From Candidatus Gastranaerophilales bacterium (lineage in GTDB: Bacteria > Cyanobacteriota > Vampirovibrionia > Gastranaerophilales > Gastranaerophilaceae), in NCBI GenBank assembly GCA_947624325.1, contig CANQJT010000009.1, forward strand, positions 1 to 59,190: a DNA stretch of 59,190 bases, given 5' to 3'. The position numbers were made by a program, and so were the translations under genes. The first letter of the stretch is position 1. The number at the start of each line of letters is the position of its first letter. Shown piece after piece: positions 20,160-29,192 of the stretch. Below the pieces are notes generated by a model. It was not told where the DNA came from. It did not search any database and worked only from the letters and a program-made list of their open reading frames with translations.

Positions 20160-21497
20160 CTAGAACATTAATCTGAATAATAAAAATCTTTTATTTAATT
20201 TTTCAGAGAATTTTCTTACATTTTCTGAAGTAGCATTTATATCATCCATCGTTTGTTTAAGTTTTTCTTCATCCTCTGTTGCATAATTAACTGTATCTAA
20301 TGTAATTGTCAATTTGTCTAATGCCGTATTTAATTTAGAAACGGATTCTTTTACATAGCTTTTTAATTGTGCATCTTTAGACATATCGTTAATATAGCAG
20401 GAAAGTTCCGCAACATTTTTGGCAGTAATATCCAAATTCTGAAGTGTTGTCTTTGTTTTAGGATCTTCCAGCAGAGTAGAAACATTATTTGATAATCTTT
20501 CAAATGATTTTGTGGCATTTGCAACATTTTGAACAAATGCATCATCACCCGTAATTTTATTGATATTTTCCGCAAGTTCATTTATGCTTGAAGATAGAAT
20601 TTCAATTTCCGCTTTGGAAAGATCAATTAACTCTTGAGCTTTTTCCATTGTTATATTGGTTTTTGCGGTTAATTCATTTACATTATATGCGGATTGCTTT
20701 AATTCTTCTATTACGTCGTCAGAAAGAAGAAGAGAAATTCTTTCGTTTGTTTCAATTAAAGATGCGGCGCTTCTATACTGTAAGTCCAGAAAGTCTGCAA
20801 TTCTCATTGGTTCGATTATTGTATAAGGCGAATCTGTTTTAGGATAAGGTATTTCCATATCTTCTTTAGGTATAAGTCTTAATTTTTTCTGATTTTCGTC
20901 ATCGATTATTTTCCCTGAAATTTGTTCGGGGATTATTAATCCCGGCAAATCAACTATATATTTTACTTTATAAGCATTTTTTGTGCTGATATTTTCTTTT
21001 ATAATTATGGGAAGCGAGTTTGTTTCAACAATTTCAATTTTTTTAACCGTTCCGATATCGTAATTTTTACCGTCAAGCTTCATTTGAACTTTATCATCTA
21101 CGTGAAGAATAAATGATTTATTTTGTTCGGGCAGGTATATTGTTCTTTCTCTCGGCGGAGTAATCTCAAGGAACTGTTCGCCGATGATTCCTGATTGCTG
21201 AATAGATATTTCAGAGGCTTTCGGAATATTTATATCAGGTTCTGTTATAACAAACTTTACATTAACACTGCTTTTATTGGAATCTATAACAGGGATTACT
21301 TCTTCCACCTGCCCTATACGAACTCCCATCATCTGAACCGCAGAACCTGCACGCATTCCGTTTACATCTTTAAAGCTTATTGTTATTCTGTCGCTGTTTG
21401 AAATTGCTTTACCTTTTACCCACATAACCGTAAATAACAATATAATTATTGCCGATATTGCTAATATTCCAACTTTAAATGATGATGAAAATTTCAT
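20160..21497 (-). CDS. mlaD: MlaD-like MCE domain lipid-transport protein
   Basis: A 445-residue protein with an N-terminal membrane anchor (VGILAISAIIILLFTVMWV) and one MCE domain from about residue 38 (FKDVNGMRAGSAVQMMGVRI). A longer C-terminal part is helical and coiled-coil-like (SKAEIEILSSSINELAENIN). MCE proteins form hexameric rings that pass phospholipids between the inner and outer membranes. It is much longer than E. coli MlaD (183 aa) and resembles the cyanobacterial/plastid TGD2-like form with a helical extension. An insertion follows the first MCE strands, including the stretch VDDKVQMKLDGKNYD. The gene is 43 bp after mlaF with an AAAGGAA site. The transport direction is not determined by the sequence. 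Confidence 0.88.
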   Translation of the reverse strand: MKFSSSFKVGILAISAIIILLFTVMWVKGKAISNSDRITISFKDVNGMRAGSAVQMMGVRIGQVEEVIPVIDSNKSSVNVKFVITEPDINIPKASEISIQQSGIIGEQFLEITPPRERTIYLPEQNKSFILHVDDKVQMKLDGKNYDIGTVKKIEIVETNSLPIIIKENISTKNAYKVKYIVDLPGLIIPEQISGKIIDDENQKKLRLIPKEDMEIPYPKTDSPYTIIEPMRIADFLDLQYRSAASLIETNERISLLLSDDVIEELKQSAYNVNELTAKTNITMEKAQELIDLSKAEIEILSSSINELAENINKITGDDAFVQNVANATKSFERLSNNVSTLLEDPKTKTTLQNLDITAKNVAELSCYINDMSKDAQLKSYVKESVSKLNTALDKLTITLDTVNYATEDEEKLKQTMDDINATSENVRKFSEKLNKRFLLFRLMF

Positions 21498-21540
21498 ATT
21501 GTTCCTTTTCTTATTACATTTTACAACAAAAAAGTTAAAA

Positions 21541-22269
21541 CTAAAAACTTGATGCCGTTATTTTCATAGGACCTTCTGTTTCTGCCGATACAAACTGTTT
21601 GGTGTAGGGGTTATCCTGTTTTAGAAGGTCATCAGGTGTTCCTCTAAACACTATATGTCCGTCATAGAGCATTATAACTTTATCTGAACATCTTCTTATT
21701 GTTGACATTTGGTGAGTTACTACTATTGAAGTAGCTTTTGTTTCGTCCCTCAGTCTTAATATATAGTCCTCAATGACCGTTGAGGCAACAGGGTCAAGCC
21801 CTGCCGTAGGTTCATCATATAAGATAAATTTGGGCTTTGTCACTATTGCTCTTGCAAGACTTACCCTCTTTTGCATACCACCTGAGAGTTCATGCGGAAA
21901 TTTATCTTCAATTCCCGATAATCCTACCGTATTAAGACTCTTTTTTACTATTTCTTTTAAATCGTTATAGGTATATTTACCTTTAAATTCTTTTCTTTCC
22001 TGCAGAGCAAAGGATATATTATCAAATACGTTTAACGAATCAAACAGAGCGGAATATTGAAACACCATAGCTATATCGCCTTCGCTGATTTCTATTTCTC
22101 CCGAGTCCGCCTGTAAAAGTCCGCATAATATTTTTAAAATGGTGCTTTTGCCGGATCCGCTAAATCCAACTATTGAAAGCACTTCGCCATCTTCTACGGA
22201 AAAAGATATATTATCCAAAACCTTTTTATCATCAAATATTTTTGTTAAATGTTCAACTTTTATAGACAT
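21541..22269 (-). CDS. mlaF: MlaF-like ABC transporter ATP-binding protein
   Basis: A 242-residue ATPase of the MCE lipid transporter. It has Walker A GFSGSGKST at residues 35-43, the Q-loop in MVFQYSALFDSLNVFDNISF, the signature ELSGGMQKRVSLARA, Walker B FILYDEPTAGLDP and the H-loop VVTHQ. The SALFDSLNV segment after the Q-loop is typical of the MlaF/TGD3 group. The ATG at 22269 was chosen because it has AAGAAGG upstream and begins MSIKVEHLTKIF like the family. A longer frame to 22398 would overlap mlaE. It works with MlaE (permease) and MlaD (MCE ring), whose genes flank it. Confidence 0.94.
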   Translation of the reverse strand: MSIKVEHLTKIFDDKKVLDNISFSVEDGEVLSIVGFSGSGKSTILKILCGLLQADSGEIEISEGDIAMVFQYSALFDSLNVFDNISFALQERKEFKGKYTYNDLKEIVKKSLNTVGLSGIEDKFPHELSGGMQKRVSLARAIVTKPKFILYDEPTAGLDPVASTVIEDYILRLRDETKATSIVVTHQMSTIRRCSDKVIMLYDGHIVFRGTPDDLLKQDNPYTKQFVSAETEGPMKITASSF

Positions 22270-22282
22270 AATAACCTTCTTC

Positions 22283-23095
22283 TTAAAAATAAAATCCTGC
22301 CGCAAATATGCCGTCAATAATAACAATGGCAACAAATGACCAGACAACTGCTTTTGTTGTTGCAATACCGACACCCTTTGCTCCGCCTTTAGCATCATAT
22401 CCGCAGCTTGAACTGATAAGACTTATTGCTCCGCCGAAACAAGATGCTTTTAAAAGCATTATATTTATATCCCTGATATAAAGTCCCTGCCAAACGGAAG
22501 TTACATAACACAGCCACGTTACATCTTTTGCTGCACCCATTGAGGTTAATCCGCCGGCTATAATACCTATTGTTGTTGATAGTATAACTACAAACGGCAT
22601 CATTATTACACCTGCAAGAACCCGAGGCAAAAATAAATACTGAAACGGCGACACCCTTAGCGCTATCATTGCATCTATCTGCTCTGTTACACGCATTGTA
22701 GCAAGTTCACTCGCTTGTGATGAACCTATCATAGATATTATGGCAAACCCTGACATTATAACTCCGATTTCTCTTACCATTGTAAGTGCAACGAGCAAAC
22801 CTATATAATCTTTACCGCCTTGTTTTACCATTTCAGGAGCTACCTGCATGGCTAAAATTATTGCCGTTAATGATACGATGGAAAGTGTTATCGGCAAAGA
22901 ATCAACCGCAAATCGTGATGCCTGTTCGGTCAATTGTTTCCTGTTTATCCGGAATGTAAGCAGGTACTTAAGAACCTGACAAAATCTGTATGCAATTATC
23001 CCGAAAGTTTCAAAAAACTCTCTTACATTTTCTAAAAACATAAGAGTTATTTGATAGGTTATTGTTTGTTTTAAATACAGCCCGATATTTGCCAT
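22283..23095 (-). CDS. mlaE: MlaE-like ABC transporter permease
   Basis: A 270-residue membrane protein of the MlaE/TGD1 permease family. Conserved segments include TMVREIGVIMSGFAIISMIG, ELATMRVTEQIDAM and the C-terminal KGGAKGVGIATTKAVVWS, with about five membrane helices. It forms the inner-membrane core of the lipid transporter with MlaF and carries the MlaD ring on its outer face. It is the first of the mlaEFD genes, followed by mlaF after 13 bp. Upstream, the OppF-like gene ends 28 bp away, so it may be read from the same long transcript. Confidence 0.95.
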   Translation of the reverse strand: MANIGLYLKQTITYQITLMFLENVREFFETFGIIAYRFCQVLKYLLTFRINRKQLTEQASRFAVDSLPITLSIVSLTAIILAMQVAPEMVKQGGKDYIGLLVALTMVREIGVIMSGFAIISMIGSSQASELATMRVTEQIDAMIALRVSPFQYLFLPRVLAGVIMMPFVVILSTTIGIIAGGLTSMGAAKDVTWLCYVTSVWQGLYIRDINIMLLKASCFGGAISLISSSCGYDAKGGAKGVGIATTKAVVWSFVAIVIIDGIFAAGFYF

Positions 23096-23123
23096 AACTG
23101 TATTTTACAATAAATCAGAAAAT

Positions 23124-24098
23124 TTAACCAGAATTTTCACATAAAAAACATCTTACTTTATGATTAGGTGAAACTTCATAAAAATCAGGGTGAGAGGTTT
23201 TGCATTTTTCCATGACATATGGGCATCTTGTATGAAATTTACAGCCTTTAGGCGGATTTTGAGGAGAGGGCAGGTCGCCTGATAATATTATTTTTTTTGT
23301 TTTTCTGTCCTCTGATATTACGGGGACTGCATTTAACAAAGCCTCGGTGTAGGGGTGTTTATGGTTGTTAAAAAGTTCTTCTTTTTTAGCAATTTCAACT
23401 ATTTCGCCCAAGTACATTACGGCAATTCTGTCAGAGATGTATTTTATTATGCTTAAATCGTGCGAAATAAAAAGCATTGTTAAATTTAAATGTTCTTTTA
23501 ACGATAAAAGCAAATTAACAATTTGAGCTTGTATACTGACATCTAAAGCACTTACGGGTTCATCAGCAACTATAAACTCGGGGTTTAGTATAATTGCCCT
23601 TGCTATCGCTATTCTTTGTCTTTGTCCGCCTGAAAATTCATGAGGATATCTTGTTAAAACATCTTCATCCAAGCCGATTAAACGGATTATATTTTTAATT
23701 TTTTTGTTTATCTCGTCTTTATTTTTTATTCCGTTTATAATAAAGGGTTCTTTTAGAATGTCATATATTTTCATTCTTGGATTTAAGCTCATATATGGGT
23801 TTTGAAATATAAGCTGGGCTTGTTTTCTAAATTCTTTTAAATGTTTTTTGTCTTTTGAAAGAATATCTTCGCCCTTAAATAAAACTTCTCCCGAAGTCGG
23901 AGTTATAAGTTTTAAAATGCAATTACCTAAAGTCGATTTACCGCTCCCCGATTCACCTACAAGCCCCAGTATTTCATTTTCTCTTATTTCCAAATTCACA
24001 CTGTTAAGAGCGTACACATATCCTTTTATATTCCCCATTAATCCGTCAACAACAGGGTAGTGCATATTCAGGTTTTTTATTTCAAAAAGATTTTCCAT
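23124..24098 (-). CDS. Oligopeptide/dipeptide ABC transporter ATP-binding protein (OppF/DppF-like)
   Basis: A 324-residue ATPase of the peptide/nickel uptake family. It has Walker A GLVGESGSGKSTLGN, the Q-loop in QLIFQNPYMSLNPRMKIYDI, the signature FSGGQRQRIAIARAI and Walker B FIVADEPVSALDVS. The C-terminal oligopeptide-type extension (PSPQNPPKGCKFHTRCPY), with Cys residues, is typical of OppF/DppF. No permease, second ATPase or binding protein gene is in the window, so it is an orphan here. Its position after an LD-carboxypeptidase and a VanH-like dehydrogenase suggests uptake of cell-wall peptides, which is an inference. Confidence 0.9.
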   Translation of the reverse strand: MENLFEIKNLNMHYPVVDGLMGNIKGYVYALNSVNLEIRENEILGLVGESGSGKSTLGNCILKLITPTSGEVLFKGEDILSKDKKHLKEFRKQAQLIFQNPYMSLNPRMKIYDILKEPFIINGIKNKDEINKKIKNIIRLIGLDEDVLTRYPHEFSGGQRQRIAIARAIILNPEFIVADEPVSALDVSIQAQIVNLLLSLKEHLNLTMLFISHDLSIIKYISDRIAVMYLGEIVEIAKKEELFNNHKHPYTEALLNAVPVISEDRKTKKIILSGDLPSPQNPPKGCKFHTRCPYVMEKCKTSHPDFYEVSPNHKVRCFLCENSG

Positions 24099-24151
24099 AA
24101 ATTTAATTATACATTATTTCTAAACTTTTATTATTGTCGTATGGAATAAAA

Positions 24152-25138
24152 CTACATGCAGACCTCATAAGGATTTGCTTCGCCTCTTTCGTAGTATTTT
24201 AGTGCTTCAAAGGATTTTTCTATCATGTTTGATACAGTTGTTTTGGTATAAAAAGCCATATGTGCAGTATATATTACATTCGGAAAGCTTTTTAAAATAG
24301 CCATTTCATCATTATCCATAACTTTTCCGCTTTGGTTATGGTAGCAGATGTCATTTTCGTTTTCAATTACATCAAGCCCTGCAGAAGATACTTTGCCGGA
24401 TTTGATGTTTTTTATTAATGCTTTGCTGTCTATTAAAGTTCCTCTGGCTGTATTTATAATAATAACACCGTCTTTCATTTTGTTAAATGCTTCATCATTA
24501 ATGATATGATGTGTTTGAGGGTTAGAAGCAAGGTGAAGTGTTATTATATCGGAATTTTTATATAATTCATCAAGAGTTACAAATTTCGCATATTTCTTTA
24601 ATTCTTCTACTTCAAATATGTTATAGGCAAGGATTTTACAGCCAAATCCCGAAAGATGCTTTATAACCGCTGCGCCGATATTACCCGTGCCGATTACACC
24701 TATGGTTAAATCTGATATATCTCTGCCCATTTTCCCTTTTAAAGAAAAATCCTGTGCTTCATTTCTCAGCATAATTTCTTTTACCTGCCTTGATGCCATA
24801 AGCATAAGCATTATTGCATAATTCGCAACGCAATCCGGCGGATAGCTGACAGCACATACTTTTATACCGTTTCTTTTTGTCCATTCAAAAGGAATATGGT
24901 CATAGCCTATACTTCGGCATATTATGTATTTAATATTGTATGAGGCTAGTTTTTCTATAAATTTTTCGGTTATTTCGCAGGGTGTTATACTTATTGCATC
25001 ACAGCCCTGCGCTATTGATAAATTGTCCTCATTAGGGTATTGTGTCGTATAAGTATAATCAATATTATATTTTCTGCTGTATTCTTCGCAAAACGGAAGT
25101 TCATCGTATTCTCTAAGTGAAAAAAATGCTGTTTTCAA
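24152..25138 (-). CDS. D-2-hydroxyacid dehydrogenase, VanH/D-lactate dehydrogenase-like
   Basis: A 328-residue NAD-dependent D-isomer-specific 2-hydroxyacid dehydrogenase. The nucleotide-binding motif is in GVIGTGNIGAAVIKHLSGFG. The substrate Arg is in IINTARGTLID and the catalytic His is in the position of YTAHMAFYT. Several stretches (SIGYDHI, SYPPDCVANYAIMLMLMASR, ISDLTIGVIGTGNIG) follow VanH and D-lactate dehydrogenase, which reduce pyruvate to D-lactate. The start is TTG with AGGAG six bases upstream. It follows the LD-carboxypeptidase gene by 9 bp. No D-Ala-D-Lac ligase or vanX is present, so resistance should not be inferred; a fermentative D-lactate role is equally possible. Confidence 0.87.
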   Translation of the reverse strand: MKTAFFSLREYDELPFCEEYSRKYNIDYTYTTQYPNEDNLSIAQGCDAISITPCEITEKFIEKLASYNIKYIICRSIGYDHIPFEWTKRNGIKVCAVSYPPDCVANYAIMLMLMASRQVKEIMLRNEAQDFSLKGKMGRDISDLTIGVIGTGNIGAAVIKHLSGFGCKILAYNIFEVEELKKYAKFVTLDELYKNSDIITLHLASNPQTHHIINDEAFNKMKDGVIIINTARGTLIDSKALIKNIKSGKVSSAGLDVIENENDICYHNQSGKVMDNDEMAILKSFPNVIYTAHMAFYTKTTVSNMIEKSFEALKYYERGEANPYEVCM

Positions 25139-25147
25139 AGTTTTCTC

Positions 25148-26059
25148 CTATATCACATAAGGTTCTGTTAATTTTATTATACCGTTTTTTGTATCAAAAT
25201 CCGCTTTTACTCCAATCGGAATTGTATCTTTTATCTTGTTATGAGTAATTTTAAATCCGTTACATACAGGGATATTAAGTTCCTTTGTCTTTTCTATGAT
25301 TACTTCATTAAGTATATCAATATCATCAATGTCTTTAAACTCACCGATTGCAATTGCTTTTATGTTTTCTCTTGCTTTTTTTATATTAAAAAGCTGAGTC
25401 AGCATTTTATCTATTTTATAAATCGGTTCATTCAGGTCTTCCAGAATTAATATTAAATCTTCTGACGGGATAAATTCAAGTCCGCATAAAGATGTTAAGG
25501 AGGCAAGATTACCGCCCCAAACTCTGCCTGATACGGTTTTATTTGAATTTAATGTTATATTTTCAGCTGTATATTCTGTTTTTTCACCTGACAAAGTTTT
25601 AAAAAAACTGTTTTTTGTAAACGGTTCAATAGTTTCGCCGAAATCTCCTTTTGCCATGGCGCTATGGAAGGTAATTAATCCCGTTTTTTTAAAAATCATG
25701 TTAAGCAGTATTGTAATATCCGAGTATCCTGCAAAAATTTTAGGGTTCTCTTTTATAACATCAAAGTTTATTTTGTCTAAAAGCCTTAAAGTGCCGTAAC
25801 CTCCTCTTGCACATAAAATTGCATTTATATTTTTATCGGAAAAATATTCATTTAACACCTTAGCGCATTCGCTGTCGCAAGTGCCTGCCATATAACGATG
25901 GGAGGTTTTACAGGTATCTGATATCTTTACTTTATACCCCTGACTTTCAAAAAAAGATTTGGCATTTTCTATTTGTTTATATTCTTTTATAGCGCCCGAT
26001 ACAGCTATAATGCCTATAGTATCACCTTTTTTTAATTTTTGAGGTTTAATTATTTTCAT
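25148..26059 (-). CDS. LD-carboxypeptidase (peptidase family S66)
   Basis: A 303-residue S66 serine peptidase, the family of murein tetrapeptide LD-carboxypeptidase LdcA and microcin-immunity protein MccF. The N-terminus (KKGDTIGIIAVSG) and ILCARGGYGTLRLLDKI are characteristic. The nucleophile Ser is in FAGYSDITILLN, the Glu in LILEDLNEPIYKID, and the His probably in GFKITHNKIKDT before PIGVKADF. Such enzymes remove the terminal D-Ala from recycled murein tetrapeptides. The ATG at 26059 is preferred; an in-frame GTG at 26068 would add three residues. Neither has a good ribosome site. It is the first gene of the envelope operon and is divergent from dnaX. Confidence 0.9.
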   Translation of the reverse strand: MKIIKPQKLKKGDTIGIIAVSGAIKEYKQIENAKSFFESQGYKVKISDTCKTSHRYMAGTCDSECAKVLNEYFSDKNINAILCARGGYGTLRLLDKINFDVIKENPKIFAGYSDITILLNMIFKKTGLITFHSAMAKGDFGETIEPFTKNSFFKTLSGEKTEYTAENITLNSNKTVSGRVWGGNLASLTSLCGLEFIPSEDLILILEDLNEPIYKIDKMLTQLFNIKKARENIKAIAIGEFKDIDDIDILNEVIIEKTKELNIPVCNGFKITHNKIKDTIPIGVKADFDTKNGIIKLTEPYVI

Positions 26060-26123
26060 AATACACACTTTTTTTGTTTATTAATATATAATTGATATTA
26101 ACAGACATTTTCGGAGCAGGCAA

Positions 26124-27911
26124 TTGGAAAATAAATATATCCCCTTATATCGTAAATATAGACCGCAGACATTCCATGACCTTATAGGTCAGGAAAATAT
26201 AGTGCATGCTTTAAGTAATGCCATAAAATTAAACAGGATATCGCATGCCTACCTTTTATGCGGCCCGAGAGGAACGGGGAAAACTTCTTCAGCGAGAATT
26301 CTAGCTAAATCGTTAAACTGTAAAGAAGGTCCGACTCTTACTCCTTGCGGAAAATGCCCTGCCTGCCTTGATATTATGAATTCAATTCCCGTTGACGTTA
26401 TTGAAATAGATGCCGCAAGTAACAGAAGTGTTGAAGATACTCAGGCGATATTGGAAAAAATCCAATATGTTCCCGTTAACGGCAGATATAAAATATATGT
26501 TATAGACGAAGTTCATATGCTCTCTAATCACGCATTTAATGCTCTTTTAAAGACACTTGAAGAACCGCCTGAAAATGTTATCTTTATTTTGGCAACAACC
26601 GAACCGCATAAAGTTTTGGATACAATTATTTCAAGATGCCAAAGATTTGATTTCAGAAGAATTACAACGGATGACATAGTTAAAAGACTTCAATATATTT
26701 CCGAACAGGAAAATATTAACATCTCAAAAGATGCACTATATACGATTGCAAAAAATTCTCAAGGCGGTATGCGTGATGCTTTGGCACTTTTAGACCAAAT
26801 TAGCGTGCTTGGTGTTAATAAACAAATAGATGTTGAAGATATTAATGAAATATTAGGTAAAATTTCATATGAAACTTTATATGATATTGCTCAACATATT
26901 ATTAATTCGGAATGTTCAAATTCTGTTTTGTTAATAGATAAAATTTATTCTAAAGGCAATGAACCCGTTCAAATTGTAACTAATTTAATTCAATACTTTA
27001 GAGATTTAATGATTACAAAAAACTGTACTGATAAAGAATTAATTTATTCTCTTACACGAATAAATGAAGTAAATTATGAAAAAACAAAAATTCAGGCAGA
27101 TAGTTTTTCGGTATCTGAAATAATACAAATTATTGACAGATTGTCTTATTATGCGGTTCAGATAAAAGATACAACTAATAAGTACCTCTGGCTTGAGCTT
27201 TGTATAATGGATTTAACAAATTATAAAAATTTGCCATCAGCTGAAAATCTCTTAAAACGTATAGAAGAACTTGAAGAAAAATTGGCGAAAGGTAATTTTA
27301 ACTCGTCAGTTAAACAAATTCAACCCGTACAAAACGAAGTTAAAGCGGTAAAATCAGCGCCTACGGTCAAGCAGGAAGTTAAACTTCCACAAGAAGAAGT
27401 TAAGCAAGAAGAAAAAGAAGAAACTCAGCCCCCTTCTAAACCACTGCAGGGTGCAAATTCAGATTTGCATAATTTATGGGTTTCAATACTTCAAAGCATT
27501 GAAAGTCCGCCGAATAAAGCTTTTTATTCAAACCTTGCAAGACCTGTCGAAATCTCGCCCGAGCGAGTTGTTATTGCTTTTTCAAAAGAAATGTTTGTTA
27601 AGCAGGCAGGCGAAGGCTCTAAAAAACAGGCTATATATGATGCAGTGTCCAAATATTTAAATGTTTCAAATCCAAACATAGAATTGATTACTGCTGATAA
27701 CATCGATTTATCTAAAAAAGTTGATGTTCCTGCCGCCACCCCGGTAAAAAATGCAGAAGAAGAACAAAATAATATAAAGCAGGATGAAGAAGATTATAAC
27801 TCTTTTATGGAAGCAAAAAAAGAAGAGGAAGCAAACCCCCCTGTCACTTTGAGCTCTTCAAGTCAGGCAGGCATGGTTAAAGAACTTTTTGACGGAAAGT
27901 TAATAGACTAA
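26124..27911 (+). CDS. dnaX: DNA polymerase III subunit gamma/tau
   Basis: A 595-residue clamp-loader ATPase. It has Walker [21 protein letters not shown], a zinc module with four Cys ([16 protein letters not shown]), Walker [21 protein letters not shown] and the sensor/SRC motif [12 protein letters not shown]. Domain III follows, then a variable Lys/Glu/Pro-rich linker and a C-terminal tau-like region ([19 protein letters not shown]). The start is TTG with GGAG seven bases upstream, and the N-terminus [19 protein letters not shown] matches the family exactly. No slippery site of the E. coli type lies at the domain III border, so a separate gamma product is not predicted. It overlaps convergent smpB by 4 bp. 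Confidence 0.97.
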   Translation: MENKYIPLYRKYRPQTFHDLIGQENIVHALSNAIKLNRISHAYLLCGPRGTGKTSSARILAKSLNCKEGPTLTPCGKCPACLDIMNSIPVDVIEIDAASNRSVEDTQAILEKIQYVPVNGRYKIYVIDEVHMLSNHAFNALLKTLEEPPENVIFILATTEPHKVLDTIISRCQRFDFRRITTDDIVKRLQYISEQENINISKDALYTIAKNSQGGMRDALALLDQISVLGVNKQIDVEDINEILGKISYETLYDIAQHIINSECSNSVLLIDKIYSKGNEPVQIVTNLIQYFRDLMITKNCTDKELIYSLTRINEVNYEKTKIQADSFSVSEIIQIIDRLSYYAVQIKDTTNKYLWLELCIMDLTNYKNLPSAENLLKRIEELEEKLAKGNFNSSVKQIQPVQNEVKAVKSAPTVKQEVKLPQEEVKQEEKEETQPPSKPLQGANSDLHNLWVSILQSIESPPNKAFYSNLARPVEISPERVVIAFSKEMFVKQAGEGSKKQAIYDAVSKYLNVSNPNIELITADNIDLSKKVDVPAATPVKNAEEEQNNIKQDEEDYNSFMEAKKEEEANPPVTLSSSSQAGMVKELFDGKLID

Positions 27912-28360
27912 TATTTAGATTTAACCGCTCTTTCAATATCTCGTGATTGTGCTTTTTTTGCTAAATCTTCTCTTTTATCATACAATTTTTTACCTTTTGC
28001 AAGCGCAATCTCAAGTTTTGCCCAGCCGTTTTCAAGATATAATTCCAAGGGGATTATTGCAAACCCGTCTTTTTTTATTTTCCCCGTTAATTTTTCAATT
28101 TCTTTTTTATTTAAAAGCAGTTTACGGATTCTTTTTTCTTCGTGGTTATATCTGTTTCCCTGCTCGTACAAGCTGATATGACAGTTATATAAAAAAACTT
28201 CACCCTCTTCAAGTTTTGCAAAACTGTCTTTTAAATTAACAGCACCTTTTCTGACGGATTTTATTTCCGTTCCGGTTAATACTAATCCTGCATTGTATTT
28301 ATCAAATATATGATATTCGTGAAATGCTTTTTTGTTTGTTGATATTATTTTTCTGCCCAT
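27908..28360 (-). CDS. smpB: SsrA-binding protein
   Basis: A 150-residue SmpB, which binds tmRNA and delivers it to stalled ribosomes for trans-translation. Family motifs are all present: [66 protein letters not shown] and the Lys/Arg-rich tail [20 protein letters not shown]. No Shine-Dalgarno sequence is seen. On the minus strand TTATCA (28395-28390) and TATAAT (28372-28367) are 17 bp apart, and the TATAAT is only six bases before the ATG, so the mRNA may be leaderless. ssrA itself was not found in the window. Confidence 0.97.
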   Translation of the reverse strand: MGRKIISTNKKAFHEYHIFDKYNAGLVLTGTEIKSVRKGAVNLKDSFAKLEEGEVFLYNCHISLYEQGNRYNHEEKRIRKLLLNKKEIEKLTGKIKKDGFAIIPLELYLENGWAKLEIALAKGKKLYDKREDLAKKAQSRDIERAVKSKY

Positions 28361-28366
28361 ATGTGA

Positions 28367-28395
28367 ATTATATCATTAGAAATATTTTTTGATAA
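28367..28395 (-). promoter_or_regulatory. Putative smpB promoter
   Basis: TTATCA and TATAAT with 17-bp spacing on the minus strand, overlapping the end of the upstream 93-codon gene. The -10 ends six bases before the smpB ATG, predicting transcription from about the A of the start codon. Confidence 0.5.
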
Positions 28396-28657
28396 CCTGC
28401 TTATAAAGCTTAGTTAAAAGGATTTTCTTTATTTCTTTTTCTTTTAAATTTTTTATTTCTTCTTTTCGTAATTTTAAAGAGACCAAATATTTTTTATAAT
28501 TTTTCCAGTTGTTAAAATTCCAAACTGTTGCTGATAAAGTAATTGTCACCTCATTATCCGAATAAAACCTGTCATAAATTAATTTTCCGTTTATTTTTTC
28601 CGGTTTAATAACATACGAATAAATATCCGCTAACCTTTTATAATCTAACAAATCCAT
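28376..28657 (-). CDS. Small protein of unknown function
   Basis: A 93-residue protein of no recognised family. It starts MDLLDYKRLADIYSYVIKPE, has a central aromatic segment (TVWNFNNWKNYKKYLVSLKL) and a strongly basic Lys-rich C-terminal half. The ATG has a good GGGGAAG site, which supports expression. It lies 24 bp after another small unknown gene and 15 bp before smpB. A nucleic-acid-binding or toxin-like role could be imagined from the charge, but nothing in the sequence proves it. Confidence 0.55.
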   Translation of the reverse strand: MDLLDYKRLADIYSYVIKPEKINGKLIYDRFYSDNEVTITLSATVWNFNNWKNYKKYLVSLKLRKEEIKNLKEKEIKKILLTKLYKQVIKKYF

Positions 28658-28681
28658 ATTTCAAAACTTCCCCGATAATTA

Positions 28682-28990
28682 TTAATAAAAAATTTTATTT
28701 CTGTGTTTTTTTAATAAATCGTAATAATAGTCAATTTTATTATCTTTTACTATGCACCTTAGTTTATTTTCCGCCCTGATAAAATATGGTTCTTCCATAA
28801 TTCCTGTTGTAATTTCATAATCTCTATAAATTTTTGTTAAGATATCTTTAATAGTATAAATTTTTTCTCTTCTGGAAATAAAACTGTTTTGAATTTTGTT
28901 TTTAATTTCCGTAAAAAACATTAACAAAGAGGGCTTTTGCTTACATTCGTAATCATGAGATACGACAAGCCGCAAGTATCTTTTTTTCAT
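28682..28990 (-). CDS. Small basic protein of unknown function
   Basis: A 102-residue protein of no recognised family, beginning MKKRYLRLVVSHDYECKQK. It is rich in Lys, Arg and Tyr and appears helical (FFTEIKNKIQNSFISRREKI, YYYDLLKKHRNKIFY). The ATG at 28990 was preferred because GGTGG lies just upstream. An in-frame TTG at 29026 would add 12 residues, but it falls inside the inverted repeat. It is divergent from the XRE regulator gene with possible operators between, which suggests it is a regulated target. Confidence 0.55.
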   Translation of the reverse strand: MKKRYLRLVVSHDYECKQKPSLLMFFTEIKNKIQNSFISRREKIYTIKDILTKIYRDYEITTGIMEEPYFIRAENKLRCIVKDNKIDYYYDLLKKHRNKIFY

Positions 28991-29014
28991 ATTCCACCAT
29001 TCCTGACTATTACT

Positions 29015-29098
29015 TGTAACTTCCAAAAAATGTATAAATCCTAAAAATAGTGCAATAATATGTAATTTGTAGTATAATATATTTAGTTGGAAGTTACA
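29015..29098. promoter_or_regulatory. Inverted-repeat pair, possible operator of the XRE regulator
   Basis: TGTAACTTCCAA (29015-29026) and its perfect reverse complement TTGGAAGTTACA (29087-29098) flank the centre of the divergent intergenic region. They are 60 bp apart, so they look like two operator half-sites or a looping pair rather than a hairpin. The right copy lies at the expected start of transcription. Confidence 0.55.
29073..29078 (+). promoter_or_regulatory. Putative -10 box of the XRE regulator gene
   Basis: TATAAT on the plus strand. Transcription would start at about 29085, directly at the right-hand inverted-repeat arm, so a bound repressor could block it. The -35 is not convincing. 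Confidence 0.4.
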
Positions 29099-29113
29099 GG
29101 ATATTATAATTTT

Positions 29114-29144
29114 AAAATCATATTACATTATCATGTATGATTTT
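29114..29144. promoter_or_regulatory. Second palindrome upstream of the XRE gene
   Basis: AAAATCATA and TATGATTTT form a perfect 9-bp inverted repeat with a 13-base centre in the untranslated region before the regulator. It could be a further operator or a leader hairpin. Confidence 0.4.
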
Positions 29145-29192
29145 ACAAGAAATAATACTGTAAAATGTAACAAAAATTAAAATAGGTACGTT

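Noticed and set aside
24152-25138. Vancomycin resistance gene cluster
   Set aside because: Only a VanH-like enzyme is present; there is no D-Ala-D-Lac ligase, VanX or VanRS pair in the window.
27813-27822. Run of seven A in dnaX as a slippery frameshift site
   Set aside because: It is near the C-terminus, not at the gamma/tau border, and no stimulatory hairpin is seen.
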